From the NCBI GenBank assembly GCA_013298075.1, contig JAAFJG010000001.1:62001-126000 (forward strand): a stretch of DNA of 64,000 nt, in the 5' to 3' direction. The position numbers and the translations under genes are program-made. Numbering within the stretch: the first letter of the stretch is position 1; every line of letters starts with the position of its first letter. The notes beneath the pieces were generated by a model, which did no database searches, was not told where the DNA came from, and was given only the letters and a program-made list of their open reading frames with translations. Below, piece by piece: positions 35,557-44,571 of this stretch. This stretch comes from Cytophagales bacterium. GTDB taxonomy: Bacteria; Bacteroidota; Bacteroidia; Cytophagales; Microscillaceae.

Positions 35557-36855
35557 CTATTTTTGAGAATATTTCTTTTTATATTTTTCGTATAATTCTT
35601 TTTGTTTATCGTTCAAATCAATTTTTTTGCCTCGAACAAATACATGTACAACTTTACTTGTACGCATATCTAACACATCACCCTCAGAAACAATCAAAGT
35701 GGCTTCTTTTCCTACTTCTAATGTGCCAACTTTCGAATCAATACCTAATATTTTGGCTGTATTTGAAGTAACTGTTGCCAACGCACTTTCTTTATCTAAA
35801 CCGTGAGCCGCACAAGTTCCTGCTAAAAATACTAAATTTCTTGCCCCCATTGGCTCATTATCATTTTCATCATAAGTTAAACCTGCCAAAACGCCTTTAT
35901 TTTTGAGTTTTGCAGCCATTTGATAAGGCTCCCAAACATCTTGCTCAGGGCGATAAGGCAAACGATGCACACGACTTAATAAAACTCCTACATTATTTTC
36001 ACGCATAAAATCTGCCACAGGCAAACAATCCTCTCCGCCAACAATCACGATTTTTTTTACTTGATATTTTTGAGCAAATTGCACCGATTCTATAATTTCT
36101 CTCCCAAAAGCAGTATGAATAAATAAAGTTTTTGAGCCATCAAAAATTCCTTTCATGGCTTCTAATTTAATGTTTTTTGGATTAGTTCCACCTTTTTGAA
36201 AATAAGATAAAGATTCTGTAAAAAAATCGTGAAACGCTTTTAATTGCTCTTCTCTTTTTTCATTTTTATTGACATTGCCTGAAGGTGAAAAATACCCACC
36301 TCTAAAAAACATAGAAATCCAGTTGATATGCAAACCATTATCTATCGTATGTTGTGCGTCTTCTTTTGACCAACCTTCCAATTCTACCACAGACGAAGTG
36401 CCTGAAATCATACCACCGCGAGGCATAATTTGAGCCAACAAAATACCATTAGAACGCAAAGTAGGCGTAATTTCTGAATCCACATTATACGCAGAAATAG
36501 CTCTAATGTTTGGATTAAAATCGCCTGTTTCTTCAAAATCGTGGGTAGGTCTCAACGAGCCAACTTCTGTCAAACCCAAAGAAGTGGCGGGCAATATCAG
36601 ACTTGGATAAATATGTTGCCCATTCAAATTAATTTCTTCTGCTCCATTTTTTTCGACTTGCGTACCAATTTGTTTGATGATACCATTTTCAAAACGAATC
36701 GAAGCATTATTCAACACTTGTCCATTGCCAATATGAATAGTGGCATTCGATAAAATAATAGGTTTTGATTGTGCAGCCGCAGGAACGGGCGCTTGTGCGT
36801 GCAAAAAGTGCGTAAAAATAACACTCAATACAGCAAATATAATAATTTTTTTCAT
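35557..36855 (-). CDS. Secreted amidohydrolase family protein
   Basis: From the ATG at 36853-36855 the protein has 432 residues with a signal peptide (MKKIIIFAVLSVIFTHFLHAQ). The amidohydrolase/imidazolonepropionase-like pattern is visible in SNATIHIGNGQVLNNASIRFENG near the start and NTAKILGIDSKVGTLEVGKEATLIV near the end. The first metal-binding H-x-H is not obvious: the expected place reads HIYPSLILPATSLGL instead of the usual PGLID-x-H-x-H. The protein may thus be a variant with altered or no catalytic metal site. The substrate is unknown. Confidence 0.8.
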   Translation of the reverse strand: MKKIIIFAVLSVIFTHFLHAQAPVPAAAQSKPIILSNATIHIGNGQVLNNASIRFENGIIKQIGTQVEKNGAEEINLNGQHIYPSLILPATSLGLTEVGSLRPTHDFEETGDFNPNIRAISAYNVDSEITPTLRSNGILLAQIMPRGGMISGTSSVVELEGWSKEDAQHTIDNGLHINWISMFFRGGYFSPSGNVNKNEKREEQLKAFHDFFTESLSYFQKGGTNPKNIKLEAMKGIFDGSKTLFIHTAFGREIIESVQFAQKYQVKKIVIVGGEDCLPVADFMRENNVGVLLSRVHRLPYRPEQDVWEPYQMAAKLKNKGVLAGLTYDENDNEPMGARNLVFLAGTCAAHGLDKESALATVTSNTAKILGIDSKVGTLEVGKEATLIVSEGDVLDMRTSKVVHVFVRGKKIDLNDKQKELYEKYKKKYSQK

Positions 36856-37065
36856 ACTTATAAATGATTTTTTTTGCAAATCTAATTAAAAATAATCACA
36901 AAGTTTGTTATCAAAATCATAAATTTAATATTAAGTTATTGTTAAGTATAAGTTATTTTATTTTGATATTTATAAAAACATTAGAATTATATATTTTTGT
37001 GGTTTACTTTTGTGTTTGTATAGTAAAAAAACTTTTTAAAAATATTTTTATTTTGGTTCGTGTTT

Positions 37066-38628
37066 ATGAAATTTTCATTATTATTTAAAATTACTTTATA
37101 CATTGTTGGTTTTTTGATAAGTTTAAAATTATTGATTTTATCCTTCAAAACCTTACACGTAGAAGTGATTGAATCTGTAATTTTGGCAACTTCTAATCCA
37201 TTTATTGCTCTTTTTATTGGCATTTTAATCACTGCTTTATTACAAAGTAGTTCGATGGTTACGTCTGCTCTGGTGGCGGCTGTTGCTTCGGGTATGATAA
37301 CGACACAAAATGCGGTTTATTTGGTTATGGGTGCGAATATTGGCACAACCGTCACGAGTACAATCGTTTCTTTGGGTCATATTATGCGAAAAAAAGAATT
37401 TAGAAGAGCGTTTGCAGCGGCTACTTTGCACGATTTTTTTAATATTTTGACTGCTTTTATTCTTTTTCCTTTGGAATATTATTTTAATACATTATCAAAT
37501 TTAGCCAAATATTTCACTCATTTTTTTATCGACTACAAAGGTTTTGGTATATTTTATTTGGTAAATCCTGTTACTTATATTTTAGAACCAATTACTTATA
37601 CGATTTATGTTTTTTTGGGAGAAATAAGCGGGTTGGTGTTAATGGTGGCGATTGTAAGTTTATTTTTGATGATAAGAGGTATGGCGGTTACTTTTAAACG
37701 TAGTTTGCAAGAAAATTTCGAGGGTATTTGGGAAAAATATTTATTCGGAACTGCTTGGCAATCTTTGCTTTCAGGGATTTTAATTACTGCTTTTGTACAT
37801 TCGAGTTCGTTAGTTACCTCTTTGGTTGTGCCGATTGTGGCAAGCAATCGTTTGTCAGTTCGACGTTGTTTTCCTTTTTTGATGGGTGCCAATATTGGCA
37901 CAACTATCACCGCTTTATTTGCTGCTTTGCCTCAACAAAACGAATCTGCTTTGCAAATTGCTTTTACGCATATATTTTTTAATATAATTGGCGTATTGAT
38001 ATTTTTTCCGATTTTATTTTTTAGGAATATTCCTATATTTTTAGCGAGAAATTTAGGAAAATTAGTCATCAAAAATAGACTCATTGGTTTAGCATATTTA
38101 ACGATTGTATTTTTTTTATTGCCTTTTATATTGATTTGGTTTTCTAAATCTCAAATCAAAATTACTACTTATCAATATAAAAATGAGATTGAAAATGTAG
38201 AAAATAAAATATTTTTGAAAGCTGAAATTATCAGTATTCAAAACCAAAAAAATCAACATCAATATTTTTATAAACAAATTTCATTGGTAAAAAGTCCATT
38301 TGAAAATCATATCTTGACTTTTAAACAAGAGAATTTTTTTTTTTTTATCAATCAAGAAAAATTTTTTGAGGGAAATCTTCATCAAATCGAAAAAATTGAA
38401 GATAAAAAAGGAAAATATACTTTAAAAATTGTCAAAAAAATAAAAAAATACGAAGTCCATCAAAATTTATTTTTTGAAGATATACTTGTTTTCGAAAAAA
38501 AATACCTCAAAAATATTCAATTCACAGAATATTTTTACATTGCCCCCAAAGAAAAAATTTATCTGAAGTATGAAAAATATGCACAAAAAGGCAATTTTTT
38601 GGGCAAAGAAGAACTCATCTGGAAATGA
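37066..38628 (+). CDS. Na+/phosphate symporter family protein
   Basis: The 520-residue membrane protein has two inverted repeats of the Na/Pi cotransporter family (PF02690 type). Each repeat carries a serine motif, LLQSSSMVTSALVA and FVHSSSLVTSLVVP, followed by GANIGTT. About eight to ten hydrophobic segments occupy the first ~360 residues. The last ~160 residues (from SQIKITTYQYKNEIENVEN) are polar and beta-rich and are extra relative to the core family. It imports phosphate with sodium, or controls it. The start is the ATG at 37066; a GTG two codons upstream is also possible. Confidence 0.85.
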   Translation: MKFSLLFKITLYIVGFLISLKLLILSFKTLHVEVIESVILATSNPFIALFIGILITALLQSSSMVTSALVAAVASGMITTQNAVYLVMGANIGTTVTSTIVSLGHIMRKKEFRRAFAAATLHDFFNILTAFILFPLEYYFNTLSNLAKYFTHFFIDYKGFGIFYLVNPVTYILEPITYTIYVFLGEISGLVLMVAIVSLFLMIRGMAVTFKRSLQENFEGIWEKYLFGTAWQSLLSGILITAFVHSSSLVTSLVVPIVASNRLSVRRCFPFLMGANIGTTITALFAALPQQNESALQIAFTHIFFNIIGVLIFFPILFFRNIPIFLARNLGKLVIKNRLIGLAYLTIVFFLLPFILIWFSKSQIKITTYQYKNEIENVENKIFLKAEIISIQNQKNQHQYFYKQISLVKSPFENHILTFKQENFFFFINQEKFFEGNLHQIEKIEDKKGKYTLKIVKKIKKYEVHQNLFFEDILVFEKKYLKNIQFTEYFYIAPKEKIYLKYEKYAQKGNFLGKEELIWK

Positions 38629-38733
38629 AATAAGCCAAAAAAATTAGCATTATTTTTTTAAACAGAAAATCACTTTCATATTTTTTCGTATATTTGCATA
38701 AAAATAAATGATGTTACTTAATCCGATAAAACT

Positions 38734-39585
38734 ATGCTAGGAAATTTAGATAACGAAGTAATTTTTAAAAAAGCGTTCACAGATAAAGTGGTGTTCAAGG
38801 CTTTTGTGCGTGATATTTTGGGAATTGAGATAGAAATTGATACCATTGAAACAGAAAAAAAGTTTGACCCAAAAATTGGTTATATTGATTTTGAATTAGA
38901 TATTTTTGCAGAAACGATTGATAAAAGAATTTGCATTGAAATTCAAAGAGTCGAATATGACCATCATTTTGATAGATTTTTACATTATTTTTTGATGTTA
39001 ATTACAGAACAGCAAAAAAAATCTAAAGAATATAATATCGATTTGACTGTGTATGTAATTGTGGTTTTGACTTCGCCTTATACGATTAATCAAAAAAATG
39101 GCAAACCAATTTTAGACGAAGTTTTATTATTAAATCTCAATCCACAAACATTGAAAGGAGAAATTAGGGAATTATTTGGACATCAGTTTGTTTGTTTAAA
39201 TCCTAATCATCCCGATGAAAATACGCCTAAACGAATTAGAGATTGGTTAGATTTGATTTATCAATCTATTCATAGTCCCGAAAGACCTGTTTTGAATACT
39301 GACAATGAAGGAATTCGAAAAGCGGTTGAATTGATAACTTATGACAATTTAACCAGAGAAGAAAGAACGCAAGCCAAAGATAAAGAAGCAAATAGAACGG
39401 CTCTTTTGAAATTGGAAGAACGGGCAAAACAGGAAGGAAAGGAAGAAGGAAAGAAAGAAGGAAAGGAAGAACAAAGTATTGAAATTGCGAGAAATGCTAT
39501 TTTAGAAGGTTCAAGTGATATATTTATTTCAAAAATAACAGGCTTGACTCTGGAACAAATACAAAAACTTCGTCAACAAAAATAA
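38734..39585 (+). CDS. Rpn family recombination-promoting nuclease / PD-(D/E)XK transposase-like, copy 1 (intact)
   Basis: The 283-residue protein shows the family's nuclease core: DFELDIFAET with Asp56, and ICIEIQRVEY with Glu69 and Gln71, the D...E-x-Q pattern of Rpn proteins. By family knowledge Rpn proteins are metal-dependent DNA endonucleases that promote recombination and can limit phage. The C-terminus has a charged EGK-rich repeat (EGKEEGKKEGKEEQ) and a helical tail ending TLEQIQKLRQQK. It is the first of three tandem genes with 21-bp spacers. A TATATTTG -7-like box is at 38689-38696. Confidence 0.85.
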   Translation: MLGNLDNEVIFKKAFTDKVVFKAFVRDILGIEIEIDTIETEKKFDPKIGYIDFELDIFAETIDKRICIEIQRVEYDHHFDRFLHYFLMLITEQQKKSKEYNIDLTVYVIVVLTSPYTINQKNGKPILDEVLLLNLNPQTLKGEIRELFGHQFVCLNPNHPDENTPKRIRDWLDLIYQSIHSPERPVLNTDNEGIRKAVELITYDNLTREERTQAKDKEANRTALLKLEERAKQEGKEEGKKEGKEEQSIEIARNAILEGSSDIFISKITGLTLEQIQKLRQQK

Positions 39586-39606
39586 ACCATTAAATCAAAT
39601 AAAACT

Positions 39607-40561
39607 ATGCTAGGAAATTTAGATAACGAAGTAATTTTTAAAAAAGCGTTCACAGATAAAGTGGTGTTCAAGGCTTTTGTGCGTGATATTTTGGGAATTG
39701 AGATAGAAATTGATACCATTGAAACAGAAAAAAAGTTTGACCCAAAAATTGGTTATATTGATTTTGAATTAGATATTTTTGCAGAAACGATTGATAAAAG
39801 AATTTGCATTGAAATTCAAAGAGTCGAATATGACCATCATTTTGATAGATTTTTACATTATTTTTTGATGTTAATTACAGAACAGCAAAAAAAATCTAAA
39901 GAATATAATATCGATTTGACTGTGTATGTAATTGTGGTTTTGACTTCGCCTTATACGATTAATCAAAAAAATGGCAAACCAATTTTAGACGAAGTTTTAT
40001 TATTAAATCTCAATCCACAAACATTGAAAGGAGAAATTAGGGAATTATTTGGACATCAGTTTGTTTGTTTAAATCCTAATCATCCCGATGAAAATACGCC
40101 TAAACGAATTAGAGATTGGTTAGATTTGATTTATCAATCTATTCATAGTCCCGAAAGACCTGTTTTGAATACTGACAATGAAGGAATTCGAAAAGCGGTT
40201 GAATTATCATCCCGATGAAAATACGCCTAAACGAATTAGAGATTGGTTAGATTTGATTTATCAATCTATTCATAGTCCCGAAAGACCTGTTTTGAATACT
40301 GACAATGAAGGAATTCGAAAAGCGGTTGAATTAATAACTTATGACAATTTAACCAGAGAAGAAAGAACGCAAGCCAAAGATAAAGAAGCAAATAGAACGG
40401 CTCTTTTGAAATTGGAAGAACGGGCAAAACAAGAAGGAAAGGAAGAACAAAGTATTGAAATTGCGAGAAACTTAATTAATTTAGGTTTATCTAATGAAAA
40501 TATAGCCAAAGCAACAGGCTTAGTTTTGGAGCAAATACAAAAACTTCGTTCTGAAAAATAA
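39607..40561 (+). pseudogene. Rpn family nuclease, copy 2, split by an internal tandem duplication
   Basis: The first ~199 residues are identical to copy 1. A 127-bp tandem duplication then shifts the frame, and translation stops at 40218 after 203 residues. The C-terminal part (to the stop at 40561) is readable only in the next frame, from an internal ATG at 40178. Removing one repeat unit gives an unbroken 275-residue ORF (828 bp). The nuclease core (Asp56, Glu69, Gln71) lies before the break, so the short product may still be active. The C-terminal end differs from copy 1 (NLINLGLSNENIAKATGLVL in place of NAILEGSSDIFISKITGLTL). Confidence 0.85.
40079..40332 (+). repeat. 127-bp perfect-looking tandem duplication inside rpn copy 2
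   Basis: Unit 1 is 40079-40205 and unit 2 is 40206-40332, each starting ATCATCCCGATGAAAATACG and ending GCGGTTGAATT. The unit length is not a multiple of three (127 = 42 x 3 + 1), so it shifts the frame. Two bases of microhomology (AT) sit at the junction. Confidence 0.9.
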
Positions 40562-40582
40562 ACCATTAAATCAAATAAAATT

Positions 40583-40780
40583 ATGTTAGGAAATTTAGAT
40601 AACGAAGTAATTTTTAAAAAAGCGTTCACAGATAAAGTGGTGTTTAAGGCTTTTGTGCGTGATATTTTGGGAATTGAGGTAGAAATAAATACCATTGAAA
40701 GAGAAAAAAAGTTTGACCCAAAAATTAGTTATATTGATTTTGAGTTAGATATTTTTGCAGAAACGATTGATAAAACAATT
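40583..40780 (+). pseudogene. Rpn family nuclease, copy 3, truncated by MITE copy D
   Basis: The gene starts like its sisters (MLGNLDNEVIFKKAFTDKVV) with a few substitutions (EVEINTIEREKKFDPKIS). Homology ends after AETIDKTI at about residue 66, where MITE copy D begins, just before the catalytic E-x-Q. The sequence beyond the MITE no longer matches Rpn. It should be inactive. Confidence 0.85.
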
Positions 40781-40900
40781 GGTACTGTCCCAAATTCGTT
40801 GCAAAAAAAGTATATCGTTGTACAGACGTTGCATGCAAGGTCTGTACTGTATAGCAAATCTTCCAAAATAAAAAAATTGCAACGAATTAGGGACAGCATC
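40781..40900. mobile_element. MITE-like element, copy D (120 bp) inside rpn copy 3
   Basis: The ends are GGTACTGTCCCAAATTCG and, in reverse, GATGCTGTCCCTAATTCG. The interior matches copy A on the opposite strand, including the 28-nt palindrome (40820-40847, one mismatch). It is flanked on both sides by AATT (40777-40780 and 40901-40904), a possible 4-bp target duplication, although AATT is common in this DNA. Confidence 0.85.
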
Positions 40901-40902
40901 AA

Positions 40903-41286
40903 TTATTTGTATCGAATTGTTTTTGATTGTATCAATTTTTTGTTTTGATTATATATTTGATGTAATAAATAAATATTTTCAATTTTTTGTGTTGATTTTT
41001 TATTGATTATTTTTTCAATCGTTTCAAATAAATAGTTTAGTTTTTTTTGATAATACGCATAACGTACCAAATATTGAAAATGGTGGTCTGCAAAATTTAT
41101 CTCTTCACTTTTAATGATTCGTTTAGTTTGATTGATTTCGATTTCAATTTTAAAATATTCCGTTTGTATATTTGATTTGATAGGTTCAGCAAACATACCA
41201 AATCTAAAAAAAGGATAAAAATCACTTACCAAAATAAAAGGAAGAACTATCCAAATAAACATACAAATTATTACTGTTTTTTTCAT
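40903..41286 (-). CDS. Hypothetical 127-aa membrane-anchored protein
   Basis: The product starts with a hydrophobic segment (MKKTVIICMFIWIVLPFILV) that is either a signal anchor or an uncleaved signal peptide. The rest is polar, lysine/isoleucine-rich and predicted helical. I know no matching family. The stop codon lies 2 bp from the MITE copy D end, so the C-terminus may have been changed when the element came in. ATG at 41284-41286. Confidence 0.6.
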   Translation of the reverse strand: MKKTVIICMFIWIVLPFILVSDFYPFFRFGMFAEPIKSNIQTEYFKIEIEINQTKRIIKSEEINFADHHFQYLVRYAYYQKKLNYLFETIEKIINKKSTQKIENIYLLHQIYNQNKKLIQSKTIRYK

Positions 41287-41555
41287 TTGGAATAAGAAAT
41301 ATTTTTTAAATATTTTATTTTATGATATATTTTTAATATTTATGGATAGAATATTGCAAATAAAAACGTTTTTTATTAGAATTAAAAATAAAAATGGCAA
41401 AAATTTTGATACTTTATGAAAAAAAGATTTTTTTTTGATATATTTGCAAAAAAATAAAAACTTGTTTATCTCCCTTTTTGCCCAAAGGGTAAATGTTTCA
41501 ATATGTTTGATATGATAATAAAATTCCTCATCGGGCTTGGGGCTTATACATTCTT

Positions 41556-42674
41556 ATGAAATTACATCACTACGGTTATTTGTTACTGATCATAAGCACG
41601 TTGTTTGCTTGTAGAAAAGACAAAAAAGAGGATAACACAACGGATAAAAAGGAAAAAAAAGAACAGCAACTTCCAAAAGCTGAAACTTTACCAAATTTTG
41701 ATAATTCATACGTGGGAGCAGTGGGAACGCAACCTGTTCAACTGAATTTGAGAAGATATGGCAATCAAGCATCAGGAACGTATTGGTTGAGAGGAAATGA
41801 TAGTGTTGAATTTCAATTATCAGGGCAATACAACGATGATAATACATTTTCGTTGACTGTGTATGATGCTATGGGGAAAAATATAGCCAATCCACAACAA
41901 ATCGCTACTTTTAATGGAAAATCTCTGAACGATTTAGCAGCATTAGAAGGAACTTGGAAAAATATAAAAGGGGAGAAAAAATTATCATTGAAAAAAATTG
42001 ACTCAAAAGTGAAGTCATCTATGAAAATTGATAACGTAAAAACTGAAAAAAAATCTCCCAAAGGGGATAGATTAGTCGATATTTCCTATCCTAGATTAGC
42101 AGGAATGGCTGATGTGATGACAATGAATAAAGTCAATAGATTTATTCGTGATTATTTCTCTTCAAATACTTATTTGAATAGCATCAACGATGAAAGTGTA
42201 GTTTTTAAAGAAGACGTAAACTATAGAATTTCTTGCTTTGACCAAGATAATATTAGCATTGTAAAACAACATCACATTTCTAAAAATAATGATACGCATG
42301 TCGTAGATGATTCGCATGGCGTAAATATGAATATCAAAAAAGGGAAAATTTATGAATTGCAAGATTTATTCAAGCCAAATGCCATTGACCAATTAAATAA
42401 AATTATTTTAGATAACATCAATCAATCTTGTAGTGGAAGTCTTGACGAAAAACAATTAGCAGGCTGTAGATTGAAATTAAATGAAATTTATTCTTTTGCT
42501 ATGGAAGAAACTAAAAGAGATGGCTTAAAAATTACTTTCCATTTAACTGAAAGATTGCCCTATAAAATTCGTGGTTGTGGATATGTAAAAATTCGTTATG
42601 ATGATTTGAAAGAAGTTATTAATCCAAGCGGACCTCTAGATGCCATTCAAGCAAGATTAATGAAACAAAAATAG
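41556..42674 (+). CDS. Lipoprotein with DUF3298/RsiV-like C-terminal domain
   Basis: The 372-residue protein has a lipoprotein signal peptide with lipobox LFAC (Cys19). A charged linker (KKEDNTTDKKEKKEQQ) follows, then a beta-rich segment (SYVGAVGTQPVQLNLRRYG). The second half, from VDISYPRLAGM to KIRGCGYVKIRYDDLKEVI, resembles the DUF4163/DUF3298 pair found in PdaC and RsiV-like periplasmic proteins (KGKIYELQDLFKPNAIDQLNK is the typical link). The likely location is the periplasmic face of a membrane; its role is unknown. It is followed by the R3 repeat and a terminator. Confidence 0.7.
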   Translation: MKLHHYGYLLLIISTLFACRKDKKEDNTTDKKEKKEQQLPKAETLPNFDNSYVGAVGTQPVQLNLRRYGNQASGTYWLRGNDSVEFQLSGQYNDDNTFSLTVYDAMGKNIANPQQIATFNGKSLNDLAALEGTWKNIKGEKKLSLKKIDSKVKSSMKIDNVKTEKKSPKGDRLVDISYPRLAGMADVMTMNKVNRFIRDYFSSNTYLNSINDESVVFKEDVNYRISCFDQDNISIVKQHHISKNNDTHVVDDSHGVNMNIKKGKIYELQDLFKPNAIDQLNKIILDNINQSCSGSLDEKQLAGCRLKLNEIYSFAMEETKRDGLKITFHLTERLPYKIRGCGYVKIRYDDLKEVINPSGPLDAIQARLMKQK

Positions 42675-42699
42675 GTTAAAAATAAACTTAAAATATATT

Positions 42700-42833
42700 A
42701 GAGTTTTTTAAATGGTAGCCAAAAATTGACAAAAATCATTAAAAATTCGATAAAAAACAAAAAAAAATCCGTATTAATCCCCTAAATCCGTGTTATATGT
42801 GTGCTAAAATCTCTTTCATTTAAAAAATACTAC
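42700..42833. repeat. Dispersed ~133-bp repeat, copy Y (family R3, inverted relative to X)
   Basis: Read on the minus strand this block matches 8359-8490 nearly base for base (for example TTTTAGCACACA, ACACGGATTTAG, TTAATACGGATTTTTTT and TTTTGTCAATTTTTGG). It lies between the lipoprotein gene and its terminator in the 370-bp gap before glyS. Confidence 0.85.
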
Positions 42834-42835
42834 TA

Positions 42836-42876
42836 AAAAAATCCTTTTTTTTCTAACAAATAAAAGGATTTTTTTT
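42836..42876 (+). terminator. Terminator downstream of the lipoprotein gene
   Basis: AAAATCCTTTT pairs with AAAAGGATTTT around a 13-nt loop, followed by a T-run. It stands 160 bp from the stop because the R3 repeat lies in between. Confidence 0.75.
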
Positions 42877-43044
42877 GAATAAAGAAAAAGAAAGATATTT
42901 TTAAAATCTAAAAAAAAATTATAAAAAACAACAAAAGTAATTATAACTTTCTCAAAAAAAAGTCATTTAAAAATGATAAAAAAAAAGTTTTTTTATGTAA
43001 TTTTGCAATTTATTAAGAAAATTTATACATAAATAAAAAATATA

Positions 43045-44547
43045 ATGGCTCAAAAGCAAAATACTCCACAAGAAAATCCTTTGTTTCAAAAAGTAATTGC
43101 ACACGCAAAAGAATATGGTTTTGTATTTCAATCAAGCGAAGTCTATGATGGTTTGCAAGCCGTATATGATTATGGACAAGTGGGAGCGCAACTCAAAAAT
43201 AATATCAAACAACTTTGGTGGAAAGTAATGACCCAACTCAATGAAAATATTGTGGGCATTGATGCAGCCATTTTTATGCACCCGCTCGTTTGGAAAGCAT
43301 CGGGACATATAGATAATTTTAGCGACCCAATGATTGATAACAAAGATTCTAAAAAAAGATATAGAGTAGATCATTTGATAGAAGATAAAGCAGCCATTTT
43401 GAAAGCAGAAGGAAAAATAGAAGAGGCTCAAAATATGCTTAATGAAATGGGAAGTTTGTTAACAAAAGAAGATTTTACAGGTTTATATGAATTGATTGTC
43501 AATCAAAAAATCGCTTGTAATGTATCTAATACAGTGAATTGGACAGAAGTTAGACAATTTAATTTAATGTTTTCGACTGAAATGGGTGCGGTAGCAGGCG
43601 AATCGAATACAGTATATTTGCGTCCAGAAACCGCTCAAGGTATTTTTGTCAATTTTTTGAACGTTCAAAAAACAGGCAGAATGAAAATTCCGTTTGGTAT
43701 TGCACAAATTGGAAAAGCATTTAGAAATGAAATCGTTGCTAAACAATTTATTTTTAGAATGAGAGAATTTGAACAAATGGAAATGCAATATTTTGTCAGA
43801 CCAGGCGAAGAAATGGAAAATTATAATGAATGGAAACAAAAAAGAATGAGTTTTTTGACCGCTCTTGGTTTGCCTGCCGAAAAATTACGTTTTCACGACC
43901 ACGTAAAATTAGCCCATTATGCCAATGCTGCAGTCGATATTGAATACGAATTTCCGTTTGGTTTTAAAGAATTAGAAGGTGTACATTCTCGAACAGATTT
44001 TGATTTGACAGAACACCAAAAGTTATCAAAAACTAAAATGATTTATTTTGATGATGAAATTGAAGACAAAGAAAAACAAAGATATGTGCCTTATGTAGTC
44101 GAAACTTCTATCGGAGCAGACAGATTATTTTTAGCCCTTTTATGCAATTCTTACACCGAAACCACTGGAATAGATGCCAAAGGTGAGCAAAAAACTCGCT
44201 TGTATTTAAAATTAAATCCTGCAATTGCTCCCGTAAAAGTAGCCGTTTTTCCATTGATAAAAAAAGATGGTTTGCCCGAAAAAGCAAGAGAAGTTTTTGA
44301 AGAATTGCGGTATGATTTTGATACTATTTATGAAGAAAAAGGTGCAATTGGTAAAAATTATACACGAATGGATATGATTGGAACGCCTTTTTGCGTTACG
44401 ATTGACCACGATACTTTGAATGATAATGCAGTTACGGTTCGTTTTCGAGATACAACAGAACAAGTGCGTGTTCCAATCAAAGACTTAAAAAATTTGATTG
44501 CTAAAGAAGTAAGTTTGAAAAATATTTTTGATAAATTGAAAAAATAA
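43045..44547 (+). CDS. glyS: Glycyl-tRNA synthetase (single-subunit class II type)
   Basis: The enzyme charges tRNA-Gly. The 500-residue protein shows class II features: motif 2 region YLRPETAQGIFVNF and GKAFRNEI, motif 3 VETSIGADRLFLALL, and the C-terminal anticodon-binding domain (APVKVAVFPLIKKDGLPEKA to NDNAVTVRFRDTTEQVRVP). It is the alpha-2 type used by Bacteroidetes rather than the alpha-2-beta-2 type, so the symbol glyS is a convention. A TAATTTTG -7-like box is at 42998-43005. A strong GC-rich hairpin repeat follows the stop. Confidence 0.97.
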   Translation: MAQKQNTPQENPLFQKVIAHAKEYGFVFQSSEVYDGLQAVYDYGQVGAQLKNNIKQLWWKVMTQLNENIVGIDAAIFMHPLVWKASGHIDNFSDPMIDNKDSKKRYRVDHLIEDKAAILKAEGKIEEAQNMLNEMGSLLTKEDFTGLYELIVNQKIACNVSNTVNWTEVRQFNLMFSTEMGAVAGESNTVYLRPETAQGIFVNFLNVQKTGRMKIPFGIAQIGKAFRNEIVAKQFIFRMREFEQMEMQYFVRPGEEMENYNEWKQKRMSFLTALGLPAEKLRFHDHVKLAHYANAAVDIEYEFPFGFKELEGVHSRTDFDLTEHQKLSKTKMIYFDDEIEDKEKQRYVPYVVETSIGADRLFLALLCNSYTETTGIDAKGEQKTRLYLKLNPAIAPVKVAVFPLIKKDGLPEKAREVFEELRYDFDTIYEEKGAIGKNYTRMDMIGTPFCVTIDHDTLNDNAVTVRFRDTTEQVRVPIKDLKNLIAKEVSLKNIFDKLKK

Positions 44548-44571
44548 AAATAAAAAAACCTTGTTTTTATG

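Noticed and set aside
40178-40561. 127-aa ORF in rpn copy 2 as an independent gene
   Set aside because: It is the out-of-frame C-terminal part of copy 2 created by the tandem duplication. An internally started small protein is conceivable for Rpn genes but cannot be shown here.
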